A stretch of 64,000 nucleotides of DNA from Bacteroidales bacterium (GTDB lineage: Bacteria > Bacteroidota > Bacteroidia > Bacteroidales > Muribaculaceae). The notes below the pieces were generated by a model. It made no database searches. It had not been told where the DNA came from and saw only the letters and a list, made by a program, of their open reading frames with translations. A program made the translations under genes and the position numbers. This document shows, piece after piece, positions 27,570 to 36,881 of this stretch (positions are counted from its first letter, which is position 1; every line of letters begins with the position of its first letter). The DNA is taken from the NCBI GenBank assembly GCA_015061055.1, contig SUXH01000002.1, positions 1 to 64,000 of the forward strand, given 5' to 3'.

Positions 27570-28154
27570 TTAGAATACATACACTAAACTTAACGCCGCC
27601 TTTGTAGGACCCACATAATGTTCCTTACGGTCTTCTTTAACTTTTTTACCACAACCGGCACACTCATACTTGTCATTCTTCGTATTGACATATCCTACAC
27701 CGATTTCTGCCTCAAGATTCCAATGCTTTCCGAGAATCCAAGCATAACCATAGGCTATACCTATACCTCCGTACCAACCTTGATAACGATGAGTCTTCAA
27801 GTCTTCAAAATCTATTCCGAACAACTCGAAATCACCTCCAAAACCTCCAACATTGTATTGTCCTCCTAAGAAATGAGCAGCTACAAAATGACCGGCAAAA
27901 CGGTCACAGAACCAATATCTCACTTCGGGTTGAACCATCCAATGTTTCCATTTTTTGTCGCCACCCATATTCCACGCGTTGAGGTTACCCGACAAATCAA
28001 GCGACCACTTAGGCGCAACGCCCACCTCGACGCCGGCATTTACTGTTGCTGTAAGATCATACAACAAATTTGTCTTTACTGCTAAGTCCTGCCCTTTGAC
28101 ATTCAAGGCAAACATTATGCTTATCAGCAGCGGAATGTAAAATTTCAGTTTCAT
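27570..28154 (-). CDS. DUF3575 outer-membrane beta-barrel protein
   Basis: The 194-residue product has a signal peptide (ends near VKGQ) and alternating barrel strands ending in Phe (LSLVYVF). DUF3575 markers are AVKTNLLYDLTATVNAGVEVG near the N-terminus, WKHWMVQPEVRYWFCDRFAGHFVAAHFLGG, and YGYAWILGKHWNLEAEIGVGY. Two Cys pairs (CAGC near residue 165, and others) may form a disulfide in an external loop. It is the first gene of the fimbrial operon and may be a channel or assembly partner in the outer membrane; function inferred from context. Confidence 0.8.
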   Translation of the reverse strand: MKLKFYIPLLISIMFALNVKGQDLAVKTNLLYDLTATVNAGVEVGVAPKWSLDLSGNLNAWNMGGDKKWKHWMVQPEVRYWFCDRFAGHFVAAHFLGGQYNVGGFGGDFELFGIDFEDLKTHRYQGWYGGIGIAYGYAWILGKHWNLEAEIGVGYVNTKNDKYECAGCGKKVKEDRKEHYVGPTKAALSLVYVF

Positions 28155-28567
28155 ATCCTCGACTTTTTATTATTAATTACATTTTATATAACTCTATCTC
28201 GTTCACTCTTCTTTCTATATTTAATATTGTTTTCGATAATCATACGTCGTACGAATATTTATACAAAACAACTTATCTTTTTCTTTGCATATTAAATTAA
28301 TTTAAAAGCATTAATTACCCATATTTATCACATTACATTTGTAAAATTAATAATCTGTCCATAATAGCACAAATAAATAACCAAAAAAATCAACCCGTTT
28401 ATATCTATTTAACTACCAACTTATTTCATACATTTGAATAATAATCATACAATATGTTCATTTTCAACTCTTTTTACAAAAAATTAACCCTACTTTTACC
28501 CAGAAAACCGAAAAAACTACTAAAGTTTTCTAAGTTTTCTTATTACCTTTGCATTTAAAATAAAGAA
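28155..28567. other. 413-bp divergent intergenic region between fimbrial operon and tetR
   Basis: This very AT-rich gap holds the divergent control regions of the fimbrial operon and the efflux operon. A -7 box for tetR is visible (28544-28551). I see no exact TAnnTTTG box for the fimbrial operon, no convincing gene, and no flanking inverted repeats that would make an invertible promoter. A 14-bp AT-only palindrome at 28292-28305 is not compelling. Confidence 0.5.
28544..28551 (+). promoter_or_regulatory. -7 box before the tetR-efflux operon
   Basis: TACCTTTG is an exact match to TAnnTTTG, 17 nt before the first ATG (28568). Confidence 0.6.
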
Positions 28568-29191
28568 ATGGAGATTATAATGTCTGATTTAACAGAAAAA
28601 ATCCTCAATAAAGCAAGCTCTCTTATGAGTCTTTATGGCATTTCATCGGTAACTATGGATGATATTGCCAAGGAATGCCACATATCAAAGCGCACACTAT
28701 ACGAACAAATACCCGACAAACGAACATTAGTATGGAAATGTGTATTATTCTTAAAAGAACAAACCGCAATAGAAGCAAAGACTCTCATTTACGAATCTTC
28801 CGACACGCTTGATTCACTGCTCCACATCTATCAACATATGCGTAAACACATAAGTGACATTTCGAGTGTATTCTTCAAAGACATACATCGTTTATACCCC
28901 GATATCGAGAAACAGTACAACGAAATGTATCTCTTGCAATCAAAAGCATTTGCTAATTTCTTGATAAAAGGGGTCAATGAAGGAGTATTCCGCAACGACA
29001 TCAACTTCAGTCTCGCCTCCAAAGCCTTTCTCGCACAATCATCTTTCATTGTAAAAGAATTTGCAACAAAAAGCGATCCTCAAGAGACATTAAGAATGAT
29101 TGACATAGCCTTCATAATATTCCTTAGAGGCATTGCAACACAGAAAGGATTGGAAACAATAGATATATTCCTCAATGACAATATTATTTAA
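28568..29191 (+). CDS. TetR/AcrR-family transcriptional regulator
   Basis: This is a DNA-binding repressor that probably controls the efflux operon it heads. From the ATG at 28568 the product is 207 residues; an ATG four codons later (28580) is an equally good start. The N-terminal helix-turn-helix is clear (VTMDDIAKECHISKRTLYEQ, residues about 27-46). The remaining 150 residues form the helical ligand-binding and dimer domain with no recognisable ligand motif. The tolC-like gene starts 31 nt downstream, so the regulator is likely autoregulated with the pump. Confidence 0.85.
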   Translation: MEIIMSDLTEKILNKASSLMSLYGISSVTMDDIAKECHISKRTLYEQIPDKRTLVWKCVLFLKEQTAIEAKTLIYESSDTLDSLLHIYQHMRKHISDISSVFFKDIHRLYPDIEKQYNEMYLLQSKAFANFLIKGVNEGVFRNDINFSLASKAFLAQSSFIVKEFATKSDPQETLRMIDIAFIIFLRGIATQKGLETIDIFLNDNII

Positions 29192-29222
29192 TTAAATATC
29201 ATATAACATTTTATTAAGATTT

Positions 29223-30569
29223 ATGAAAATTAACTTAAAACAATGCTTGATAGCAGTCCTACTTACAATGGGCGTATTCACAACAAATGCTCAACAAGTC
29301 GGCGACACTATCAACCTCACTCTCGATGAGTGCTTGCGAATTGCTCTCAACGAGAACCCTACAATCAAAGTAGCCGATATGGAAATAGAGCGAGTAGATT
29401 ATTCTAAAAAAGAAACAATAGCTCAACTTTTCCCGGATATCGCTTTTTCAGGTTCTTATAGCCGCACTATCAAGAAGCAAACAATGACTATGAATGGTCA
29501 AAGTTTCCAAGTTGGTAGCGACAACAGCTATAGTGCAGGATTCTCGGCTTCTATGCCTCTAATTTCTGTTCAGCTATGGAAATCACTGAACCTATCCAAC
29601 GACCAAATACTTATTAACGTAGAAAAAGCTCGAGAATCGCGTCTTTCTCTAATTAACCAAATAGAAAATGCTTACTATGGGCTTCTTTACGCTCAAGATG
29701 CGCTAAAGGTTCTTCTTGAAAACAAAGAAAGAGCCCAACTTAATGCAAACATTTTCCGCAAAATGTTTGAAAACGGTACAGCATCCGAATATGATGTGCT
29801 TCGTGCTGAAGTACAAGTAAAAAACACTGAACCGAATATCCTTAATATGGAATATACTATCAATCAAGCAAAACTTCAATTGAAGCTACTTATGGGTATG
29901 AATATGTCATATAATATTAAGGTTGCCGGTCAGCTTGCCGATTATCAAAACGATATGTATCAAAAAGTGCTTGACACAAATGTTTCAATCGAAAACAACT
30001 CTTCACTTCGTTCACTCGATTTACAAACTCAAGCTCTTAAAAACACTCTCTCGGTGCAAAAAGCGGCATGGTATCCTACTTTAGCTCTTACTGCCAACTA
30101 TAATTGGATGGCACAAACCAACGGAGCTATATTTAAAAATATGGATTGGAATCCATATTCCACTGTTGGTGTTTCTCTTTCTATTCCTTTGTTCCAAGGC
30201 GGAAAGCGATATTACAAGCAAAAACAAGCAGAAATATCTTATCGAGAAATGACTTGGCAACGTGAGAACCTTGAAAATGCGCTTAAGCTTCAAATTCGCT
30301 CTGAATTTGACAATATTCAAAAGAGTGTCAGCCAAATTGAAACAAACAAAGCCGGTGTAGACCAAGCTGTTAAGGCTAACCAAATTATGGAGAAGAGCTT
30401 TCGCATAGGAGCTGCGTCTTACCTTGACTTGCGCGACAGCGAAAACGCACTTCTTTCTGCACAACTTGCTTACTATCAGTCTATTCTCAACTGGTTGACA
30501 TCACAAAGCAAACTTTCATACCTTCTTGGCGACAAGAATTTAGAACAATACAACAAACAAGCTAACTAA
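29223..30569 (+). CDS. TolC-family outer-membrane efflux protein
   Basis: This is the outer-membrane channel of the tripartite pump encoded by the next two genes. The 448-residue product has a signal peptide (ends near TNAQ). Two OEP repeats are visible: LTLDECLRIALNENPTIKV at about 27-45, and the second unit starting around 235. Each has the long coiled helices typical of the periplasmic tunnel, for instance LRAEVQVKNTEPNILNMEY and SYLDLRDSENALLSAQ. No lipobox is seen, so it is probably not lipidated. Spacing to the adaptor gene is 31 nt. Confidence 0.9.
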   Translation: MKINLKQCLIAVLLTMGVFTTNAQQVGDTINLTLDECLRIALNENPTIKVADMEIERVDYSKKETIAQLFPDIAFSGSYSRTIKKQTMTMNGQSFQVGSDNSYSAGFSASMPLISVQLWKSLNLSNDQILINVEKARESRLSLINQIENAYYGLLYAQDALKVLLENKERAQLNANIFRKMFENGTASEYDVLRAEVQVKNTEPNILNMEYTINQAKLQLKLLMGMNMSYNIKVAGQLADYQNDMYQKVLDTNVSIENNSSLRSLDLQTQALKNTLSVQKAAWYPTLALTANYNWMAQTNGAIFKNMDWNPYSTVGVSLSIPLFQGGKRYYKQKQAEISYREMTWQRENLENALKLQIRSEFDNIQKSVSQIETNKAGVDQAVKANQIMEKSFRIGAASYLDLRDSENALLSAQLAYYQSILNWLTSQSKLSYLLGDKNLEQYNKQAN

Positions 30570-30600
30570 TTGATAACAAATAAAAAACATATAACAGACT

Positions 30601-31647
30601 ATGACATTTAAATCACAATTTTTAAGTCTTGCTACCTTGTCCATAGCTTTGACAGCTTGCTCTGGAAACGAAGAAAATAAAGAGGTAGTTGTAGAAGAAG
30701 TTCTACCTGTAGTGAAAATAGAAAAGGTGTATGCTGAAGAAGTGCCACAAATCGTTTCTTACACTGCAACAATTGAACCATTCAAGAGCAACAACATCAC
30801 AGCTAACACATCAAACCGTATTAAAGATATAAAGGTAGATGTAGGTCAAAACGTTGTAGCCGGTCAAACTCTTGTTGTACTTGACGATGTAAATGTTGAA
30901 CAACTTGAAGTGCGTGTTGCTAATCAACAACGCAACTATGAACGTGCGGTTGAACTTTTTGAAATCGGCGGAGGCACACAACAATCAGTAGAACAACTTA
31001 AGACAGAACTTGATGCTTCTAAGCGTAGTCTTAAAAACTTAAAGGAAAATATGGAACTTGTTAGCCCTATCACAGGGGTAATCACTGCTCGCAACTATGA
31101 AAATGGTGATATGACCGGCTCCCTTCCAATCCTTACAGTTGAAGATATGCGTCCGGTAAAGGTTATTGTAAACGTGAGTGAAAACGAATTCCCAAAAATC
31201 AAGAAAGGTATGAAAGTTGAAGTAAAACTTGACACCTACGGCGAAGAAGTTTTCGCAGGTACAGTATACTTGATTCACCCTACTATTGATGCTGCAACCC
31301 GTACATTCAAAGTTGAAATCACTGTTCCTAATGCTGACGGTCGCATTCACAGCGGTATGTTTGCACGTGTTAACATCAACTATGGGACATCAAGCCACGT
31401 AGTAGTTCCTGACCTTGCTGTAGTTAAACAAACAGGTTCAGGTGTTCGCTACGTTTACACATATAAAGATGGCGTAGTAACTTATTGCCCTGTCGAACTT
31501 GGACAACGTCTTGGTAATCGCTACGAGCTTCTTTCAGGTGTTGAAAATAATGTAGACGTAGTCGTTTCCGGCCAAACACGTCTTAGCGATGGTATCAAAG
31601 TAAAACTTGCAGAAACAGAACCTGCTAAAAATGATTCAATCAACTAA
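30601..31647 (+). CDS. RND efflux periplasmic adaptor (membrane fusion) lipoprotein
   Basis: The adaptor links the inner-membrane RND pump to the TolC-type channel. The 348 residues start with a lipoprotein signal (IALTACSGN, Cys20). A lipoyl-like half motif (IKDIKVDVGQNVVAGQTLVVLDD) is followed by a short alpha-hairpin with Gln- and Arg-rich helices. The matching lipoyl half is LVSPITGVITARNYENGD. Beta-barrel and membrane-proximal domains follow (VKVIVNVSENEFPKIKKGM, HPTIDAATRTFKVEI, IHSGMFARVNI). The order tolC, adaptor, pump is the standard Bacteroidota operon. Confidence 0.92.
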   Translation: MTFKSQFLSLATLSIALTACSGNEENKEVVVEEVLPVVKIEKVYAEEVPQIVSYTATIEPFKSNNITANTSNRIKDIKVDVGQNVVAGQTLVVLDDVNVEQLEVRVANQQRNYERAVELFEIGGGTQQSVEQLKTELDASKRSLKNLKENMELVSPITGVITARNYENGDMTGSLPILTVEDMRPVKVIVNVSENEFPKIKKGMKVEVKLDTYGEEVFAGTVYLIHPTIDAATRTFKVEITVPNADGRIHSGMFARVNINYGTSSHVVVPDLAVVKQTGSGVRYVYTYKDGVVTYCPVELGQRLGNRYELLSGVENNVDVVVSGQTRLSDGIKVKLAETEPAKNDSIN

Positions 31648-31671
31648 GTATAACCCTATAAAGAATTAACT

Positions 31672-34600
31672 ATGAGTTTATATTCTGGTGCAGTAAAACG
31701 CCCCGTTATGACTACGCTCTGCTTTATTGCAGTGCTTATCATCGGGATTTTCTCATTGGTAAAATTGCCAATCGACCTTTTCCCGGATATTGAAACAAAT
31801 ACCATAATGGTGATGACCACCTATCAAGGTGCGAGTGCCGAGGATATTGAGCAAAATATAACTCGTCCGCTCGAAAACACCCTAAACTCAGTGGAACACT
31901 TGAAGCATATCACTTCGAAGTCAAAAGAAAATATTTCTATCATCACACTTGAGTTTGAATATGGTTATGATATTGATGTATTAACCAACTATACTCGAGA
32001 CAAACTTGATATGGTAAGAAGTTACTTGCCGGATGATGCAGAGAATCCTATCATCTTCAAGTTTAGTACCGATATGATTCCTATTATGATGCTTTCTGTT
32101 CAAGCAGAAGAAAGTATGCCGGGACTTTACAAAATCCTCGACGAAAACGTAGCAAACCCTCTTGCACGTGTCGATGGTGTCGGTTCTGTGTCGGTGATGG
32201 GTGCACCTAAGCGTGAAATCTACGTTTACGTTGACCCTATCAAACTTGAAGCATATAACCTCTCTATCGAAACTATCTCAAGCATTATCGGTGCCGAAAA
32301 CCGCAACATACCCGGTGGTACATTCGACATCGGTAGCAACACTTACTCTCTACGTGTAGAAGGTGAATTCAATGATTCTCGTGAAATGGGAAACATTGTT
32401 GTAGGTTCAAATAATGGTAGCATCGTATATCTTCGTGACGTTGCCACTATTAAAGACACTCTTGAAGAACGCGCTCAACAAGCTTACACTAATGGTCACA
32501 AGGGTGCTATGATTGTCATACAGAAACAATCAGGGGCAAACTCGGTAGAAATCTCTAATAAGGTTGTTGAAGAACTTCCAAACCTACAAAAGAATCTTCC
32601 AAGCGACGTCAAGCTTGGTATCATCGTGGATACATCAGACAACATTCGTCTTACAATTGCATCGCTTGCCGAAACCGTACTTTTCGCATTGCTATTCGTT
32701 GTGATTGTCGTGTTTGGATTCTTAGGTCGTTGGCGTGCTACTATCATCATTGGTATCACAATTCCAATTTCTTTGATTGCTTCGTTCATTTACTTGTTTG
32801 CGACAGGTGAGTCTCTTAACGTAATATCACTATCGGCACTATCAATCTCTATCGGTATGGTGGTGGACGATGCTATCGTGGTTCTTGAAAACGTAACCAC
32901 ACATATCGAACGTGGTAGTGATCCTAAGCAAGCCGCTGTGCATGGTACAAACGAGGTTGCGATTTCGGTTGTAGCTTCCACTCTTACCCTTATCGCCGTA
33001 TTCTTCCCATTGACATTGGTAACCGGTATGACAGGTGTGCTATTCAAGCAATTAGGTTGGATGATTTGTATTATGATGATTATCTCTACTCTGTGCGCAT
33101 TGTCGCTTACTCCTATGCTATGTAGCCAGATGTTGCGTCTTAACCCTAAAAAGGGTAAGTTCCAACAATTCTTCTTCAAATATGTTGAGAGTGCGCTCGA
33201 TAAGGTTGACGATGGCTATGCAAAACTTCTTGACTTCTGCGTAACACACAAGAGAAAGACTCTTTTGATTTGTACTCTTGTTTTTGTTGGTTCTTGTTTC
33301 TTGATGAAGTTTATCGGTAGCGAATTCTTCCCTACAAGTGACAATGGTCGTGTGGGTGTAACACTTGAACTTCCTATCGGTACTCGCACTGAAATATCAC
33401 AAGAGCTTGCAGAAAAGATCAGTACAGAATGGAGAGAAAAATATCCTGAAATTAAAATTCTAAACTATTCTGTAGGTCAAGCAAGTAGCGATAACACTTT
33501 TGCTTCAATGCAAAACAATGGTTCTCACATCGTGTCTATGAATATCAGCCTTTATCCCGTTGCAGAACGTAAACGTGGTATCGTAGAAATCACAAACCTT
33601 ATGCGTAAGGACTTGGAAAAATATCCTGAACTTGCTAAGACTCAAGTGAACGTAGGTGGTTCACGTGGTGGAGGTATGAGTGGACAATCTACTCTTGACT
33701 ACGAAATCTATGGCTGGGACTTCACAGAAACCGACAGTGTAGCTCAACGAGTAAAACGCTTGCTTGAAAACACAAAAGGTATTGCCGATATCACCATCAG
33801 CCGTTCCGACTATCAACCGGAATACCAAGTTGATTTTGATCGTGAAAAGCTTGCCCTTTATGGCTTGAACCTATCTACCGCAGCAACTTACTTGCGCAAC
33901 CGTATCAATGGTAGTACAGCTTCTTACTATCGTGAAGATGGAGAAGAATATGATATCAAGGTAATGTATGCTCCTGAACACAGAACATCAATTGCCGACA
34001 TTGAAAACATTCTCATTTATAATGCCAAGGGAGAAGGTATACGTGTACGAGATATAGGTAACGTGGTAGAACGTGTTTCACCTCCTACTATTGAACGTAA
34101 AGACCGTCAACGTATCATCACCGTACAAGGTGTTGTAAACGGTGAAATAGCGATGAGTGACATTATTGCTGACGTAGATCCGAAACTTGATGAACTTGAT
34201 ATTCCTGCAGGTGTCATCATCGAACTTTCCGGTTCATTTGAGGACCAACAAGAATCATTTGCCGATCTCGGTATGCTTGCAATTCTTATCATCATCTTGG
34301 TTTACATCGTGATGGCAGCACAATTTGAATCATACGCTTATCCAAGCATTATTATGACATCATTGCCATTTGCATTCACAGGTATCATCCTTATCCTATG
34401 GCTTACCGGAACAAACCTTAACGTGATGTCAATGATTGGTGCGATTATGCTTATCGGTATCGTAGTGAAGAATGGTATCGTGCTTATCGACTATATCCAA
34501 CTTAACCGCGAACGAGGTATGAGTGTACGCTCAGCTGTGGTACTTGGAGGTAAGTCTCGTCTTCGCCCTATCTTGATGACTGCGCTAACTACAATCCTGG

Positions 34601-34791
34601 GTATGTTGCCGATGGCAATAAGTACAGGTCAAGGTGCTGAAATGTGGAAACCAATGGGTATTGCCGTTATTGGTGGTCTTACATTCTCTACACTTGTAAC
34701 ATTGCTTTATGTTCCTGCAATGTATTGCGTATTCGCAGGTGTGGGTATTCGAAATCAACGTCGCAAATTTGCTAAGAAACTTAATAAGTAA
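31672..34791 (+). CDS. RND-family multidrug efflux permease (HAE1/AcrB-like)
   Basis: This proton-driven inner-membrane pump exports drugs or other amphiphiles; the substrate is not readable. The 1039 residues have normal length, 12 membrane segments and two large periplasmic loops. TM4 has the proton-relay pair in GMVVDDAIVVLEN (Asp399, Asp400). The N-terminus VKRPVMTTLCFIAVLIIG and the second-half motifs FAFTGIILILWLTG, IVVKNGIVLIDYI and RLRPILMTALTTILGMLP are typical of HAE1. A Gly-rich loop, GGSRGGGMSGQ, lies in the second periplasmic region. The gene is fourth in the tetR operon. Confidence 0.93.
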   Translation: MSLYSGAVKRPVMTTLCFIAVLIIGIFSLVKLPIDLFPDIETNTIMVMTTYQGASAEDIEQNITRPLENTLNSVEHLKHITSKSKENISIITLEFEYGYDIDVLTNYTRDKLDMVRSYLPDDAENPIIFKFSTDMIPIMMLSVQAEESMPGLYKILDENVANPLARVDGVGSVSVMGAPKREIYVYVDPIKLEAYNLSIETISSIIGAENRNIPGGTFDIGSNTYSLRVEGEFNDSREMGNIVVGSNNGSIVYLRDVATIKDTLEERAQQAYTNGHKGAMIVIQKQSGANSVEISNKVVEELPNLQKNLPSDVKLGIIVDTSDNIRLTIASLAETVLFALLFVVIVVFGFLGRWRATIIIGITIPISLIASFIYLFATGESLNVISLSALSISIGMVVDDAIVVLENVTTHIERGSDPKQAAVHGTNEVAISVVASTLTLIAVFFPLTLVTGMTGVLFKQLGWMICIMMIISTLCALSLTPMLCSQMLRLNPKKGKFQQFFFKYVESALDKVDDGYAKLLDFCVTHKRKTLLICTLVFVGSCFLMKFIGSEFFPTSDNGRVGVTLELPIGTRTEISQELAEKISTEWREKYPEIKILNYSVGQASSDNTFASMQNNGSHIVSMNISLYPVAERKRGIVEITNLMRKDLEKYPELAKTQVNVGGSRGGGMSGQSTLDYEIYGWDFTETDSVAQRVKRLLENTKGIADITISRSDYQPEYQVDFDREKLALYGLNLSTAATYLRNRINGSTASYYREDGEEYDIKVMYAPEHRTSIADIENILIYNAKGEGIRVRDIGNVVERVSPPTIERKDRQRIITVQGVVNGEIAMSDIIADVDPKLDELDIPAGVIIELSGSFEDQQESFADLGMLAILIIILVYIVMAAQFESYAYPSIIMTSLPFAFTGIILILWLTGTNLNVMSMIGAIMLIGIVVKNGIVLIDYIQLNRERGMSVRSAVVLGGKSRLRPILMTALTTILGMLPMAISTGQGAEMWKPMGIAVIGGLTFSTLVTLLYVPAMYCVFAGVGIRNQRRKFAKKLNK

Positions 34792-34809
34792 CATAAGAAC
34801 AATTAATAT

Positions 34810-35103
34810 ATGAAAGCTATATTTATTGCATTCGACCAAGCATTTACTGAAGATATCATTGACACTCTAAGTAGCTGCAACTGTCGCGGATTTACTCAAT
34901 GGGAACAAGTTCTCGGACGAGGAACAAAGACCGGTGAACCTCACTATGGCAGCCATGCTTGGCCATCACTTGCTTCTTCAATCATAACATTCGTTGAAGA
35001 CCATCGCGCCGATGAAGTGCTGAATCGTCTTCATAAAATGGACGAAGAAAGACCAAAACTCGGACTTCGAGCATTTATGTGGGAGATAGAAAAAACTATC
35101 TGA
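34810..35103 (+). CDS. small PII-like protein at the end of the RND operon
   Basis: The 97-residue cytoplasmic protein has the alternating strand-helix-strand of PII/CutA-like ferredoxin folds: KAIFIAFDQAFTEDIIDTL, then a Gly-rich loop GRGTKTGEPHYGSHAWPS, then SIITFVEDHRADEVLNRL and a final strand. The Gly-rich loop takes the place of the PII T-loop. It starts 18 nt after the pump stop codon, so it is co-transcribed. PII-like proteins of this size are known next to RND metal or drug pumps; a sensing or regulatory role is inferred. A terminator follows at 35123. Confidence 0.55.
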   Translation: MKAIFIAFDQAFTEDIIDTLSSCNCRGFTQWEQVLGRGTKTGEPHYGSHAWPSLASSIITFVEDHRADEVLNRLHKMDEERPKLGLRAFMWEIEKTI

Positions 35104-35122
35104 CCCAATCAATAACAACGAT

Positions 35123-35164
35123 AGCAAGCCTTGTCCTCACTTCGAGCACAAGGCTTGCTTTTTA
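35123..35164 (+). terminator. terminator of the efflux operon
   Basis: A 12-bp stem, AGCAAGCCTTGT (35123-35134) with ACAAGGCTTGCT (35148-35159), has a 13-nt loop and is followed by T residues. It lies 20 nt after the PII-like stop codon. Confidence 0.85.
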
Positions 35165-35270
35165 ATATATAACAACAAAAAAAAATGTTCAGCAGTCTAC
35201 ATAGGTGGAAATTCCTGTTTATTGTGGTAGTTGAGTATATGTGTTTCGTTGGTCATTTGGTTTTATGTGT

Positions 35271-35876
35271 TTAATAGAACATTAGTTTGTCAACAGCAGT
35301 ACTTGGCCAACATAAATAACCATAATTCGAGCTATCCAATTTAATGTCCAATCTGTTGAATTCAACTAAATAGGCAATATTTTCCCACTCTTTAGGTAAG
35401 ATCAAGGTTCCTATCTGTGAATCCTTAAATTGTCTTGCATAGGGTGAGCGTAACGAGGACGGAAGTTGCAATGTTTCAATGTGTGAATGTCCAAAAGCAA
35501 AGGTGCCAATCTCTTTAACACTGTCAGGAATAGTTACTGATGGCAGAATGCAATTTGCAAATACGCAATGTTGACTATGTTCAAAATCATGTGAAACATC
35601 ACCAATACTTAATAGGTCGTCGGGTAATTCAAATTTCTCGTAAACCCTAACATCACGCATAAATTCAGATGTAAATCCCTTTACTCCTTTGGGAACGATA
35701 AATGTTCTTATGGACTTGTTTGTATGGTAATTATAATTTTCATCAAGTTCTGTATCCTCAATAATAAATTCATTGCCTTTTGAAGGCTCGAAACTCTGCG
35801 CAATTCCATTATCGTTAATGAAGAATTTTCCAGATGGGCTTTCAATGCATTTTAGTATCGATGTTTCAGTTATCAT
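35271..35876 (-). CDS. BspA-type leucine-rich repeat protein
   Basis: The 201-residue product has no signal peptide, so it is probably cytoplasmic. From about residue 55 it carries irregular LRR_5/BspA-like units: IRTFIVPKGVKGF, YEKFELPDDLLSIGD, LPSVTIPDSVKEIGTFAFGHS, IETLQLPSSL and IGTLILPKEWENIA. These are the I-x-x-L/F-x-x-P pattern of Bacteroidota LRR proteins. Its start codon overlaps the end of the original RhuM-Fic reading frame (ATGA), so the two genes were coupled. Function unknown; it may have been a partner of the Fic protein. Confidence 0.65.
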   Translation of the reverse strand: MITETSILKCIESPSGKFFINDNGIAQSFEPSKGNEFIIEDTELDENYNYHTNKSIRTFIVPKGVKGFTSEFMRDVRVYEKFELPDDLLSIGDVSHDFEHSQHCVFANCILPSVTIPDSVKEIGTFAFGHSHIETLQLPSSLRSPYARQFKDSQIGTLILPKEWENIAYLVEFNRLDIKLDSSNYGYLCWPSTAVDKLMFY

Positions 35877-36858
35877 AGGTTCTGTTGGTTAATGAGGTTT
35901 ACAACAACTTTTATCATAATATCCTTTTCTTCGGTGCGGCTTTCGGCTATCATCAGCGTGAGTGCAAAGCGTATTGTCTGCAATTCGTTTACTGCCGTCT
36001 GCTCGGTAGAGTATTCCGTTACGCTCCATAAACCACAAGAACAGCATTGCAGCTATTCGCTTGTTCCCATCGCTGAATGAGTGGTTCTTTGTTACAAGAT
36101 AAAGCAGAGTGGCTGCTTTATCTTCAACGCTTGGGTAGTTCCTCACCACCGAATGTCTGATAAATTTGACCGATTGAACTTTTGAAAGAATTATCCTTTT
36201 CATTTGCAAACAGGTTGCTCTCGCCAAACTTCTCTTTAAGACTTAAAATGGCTTCCATTGCATTTTCGTATGTTGCGTGGAAACGTTCTTCGTTAGTGGT
36301 CTTTTCTATTGTTAGTTGCTGGTAGTCGTAGCGGTCGAGTGTGTCTAGGGCATAAACATAATCGGCAACAACCGACAACAAGCCTGCCGATTGGTCGTCG
36401 GTCAGTCTCTCCTGTGAATTGACTGTGTTTGCCATCAAACGTACAACATCTTTCAGCTCGTTGTAATGTTCAAGTTTTATCTTGTCGTTTATGGCGTAAC
36501 CTTTTACAATGTAGTCTTTGAGTATTCTGTTTGCCCAAATACGGAATTGTGTACCTCTCTTACTCTTAACTCTGTAACCAACAGAAATGATAACATCTAA
36601 ACTATAAACCTTTGTCGGTTTATATTTAGAAAAAGTATTATGCAAAATTTGCATATTACTATTTTCTTCTAGTTCTCCTTCTTTGAATACATTAGCTATA
36701 TGTCTGGCAACGACAGATTGGTCTTTGCCAAATAACATACCCATTTGGCTTTGTGAAAGCCATACAGTTTCATTCTCCAATTTTACATCAAGCGAGATTG
36801 TTTTGTCCTCACTTATGTATATAGCTATTGGTGATATATCAAACTCTCTACTGTGCAT
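35874..36858 (-). pseudogene. RhuM-Fic/Doc fusion gene broken by two frameshifts
   Basis: The first 240 residues (from ATG 36858) are a RhuM-type domain: IAIYISEDKTISLDVKLENETVWLSQ, GKDQSVVARHI, and KVYSLDVIISVGYRVKS. The frame then runs into a stop at 36124-36126. The continuing Fic/Doc domain (YPSVEDKAATLL, then HSFSDGNKRIAAMLF, the Fic motif) is in another frame, as if two bases of an original CTCTAC were lost near 36132. A second shift near 35973 (an extra T in ACGCTTTGC) ends that frame early. Correcting it gives ALTLMIAESRTEEKDIMIKVVVNLI and a stop at 35874-35876 that overlaps the LRR start. The intact protein would have about 328 residues. It starts 23 nt after the vor gamma subunit. 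Fic proteins AMPylate or phosphorylate targets; this one is probably inactive. Confidence 0.75.
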
Positions 36859-36881
36859 TACTGAACATCAATCGTTCTCAA

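Noticed and set aside
28155..28567. Possible invertible fimbrial promoter
   Set aside because: I looked for paired inverted repeats flanking the promoter region and found only a 14-bp AT-only palindrome (28292-28305), which is expected by chance in this composition.
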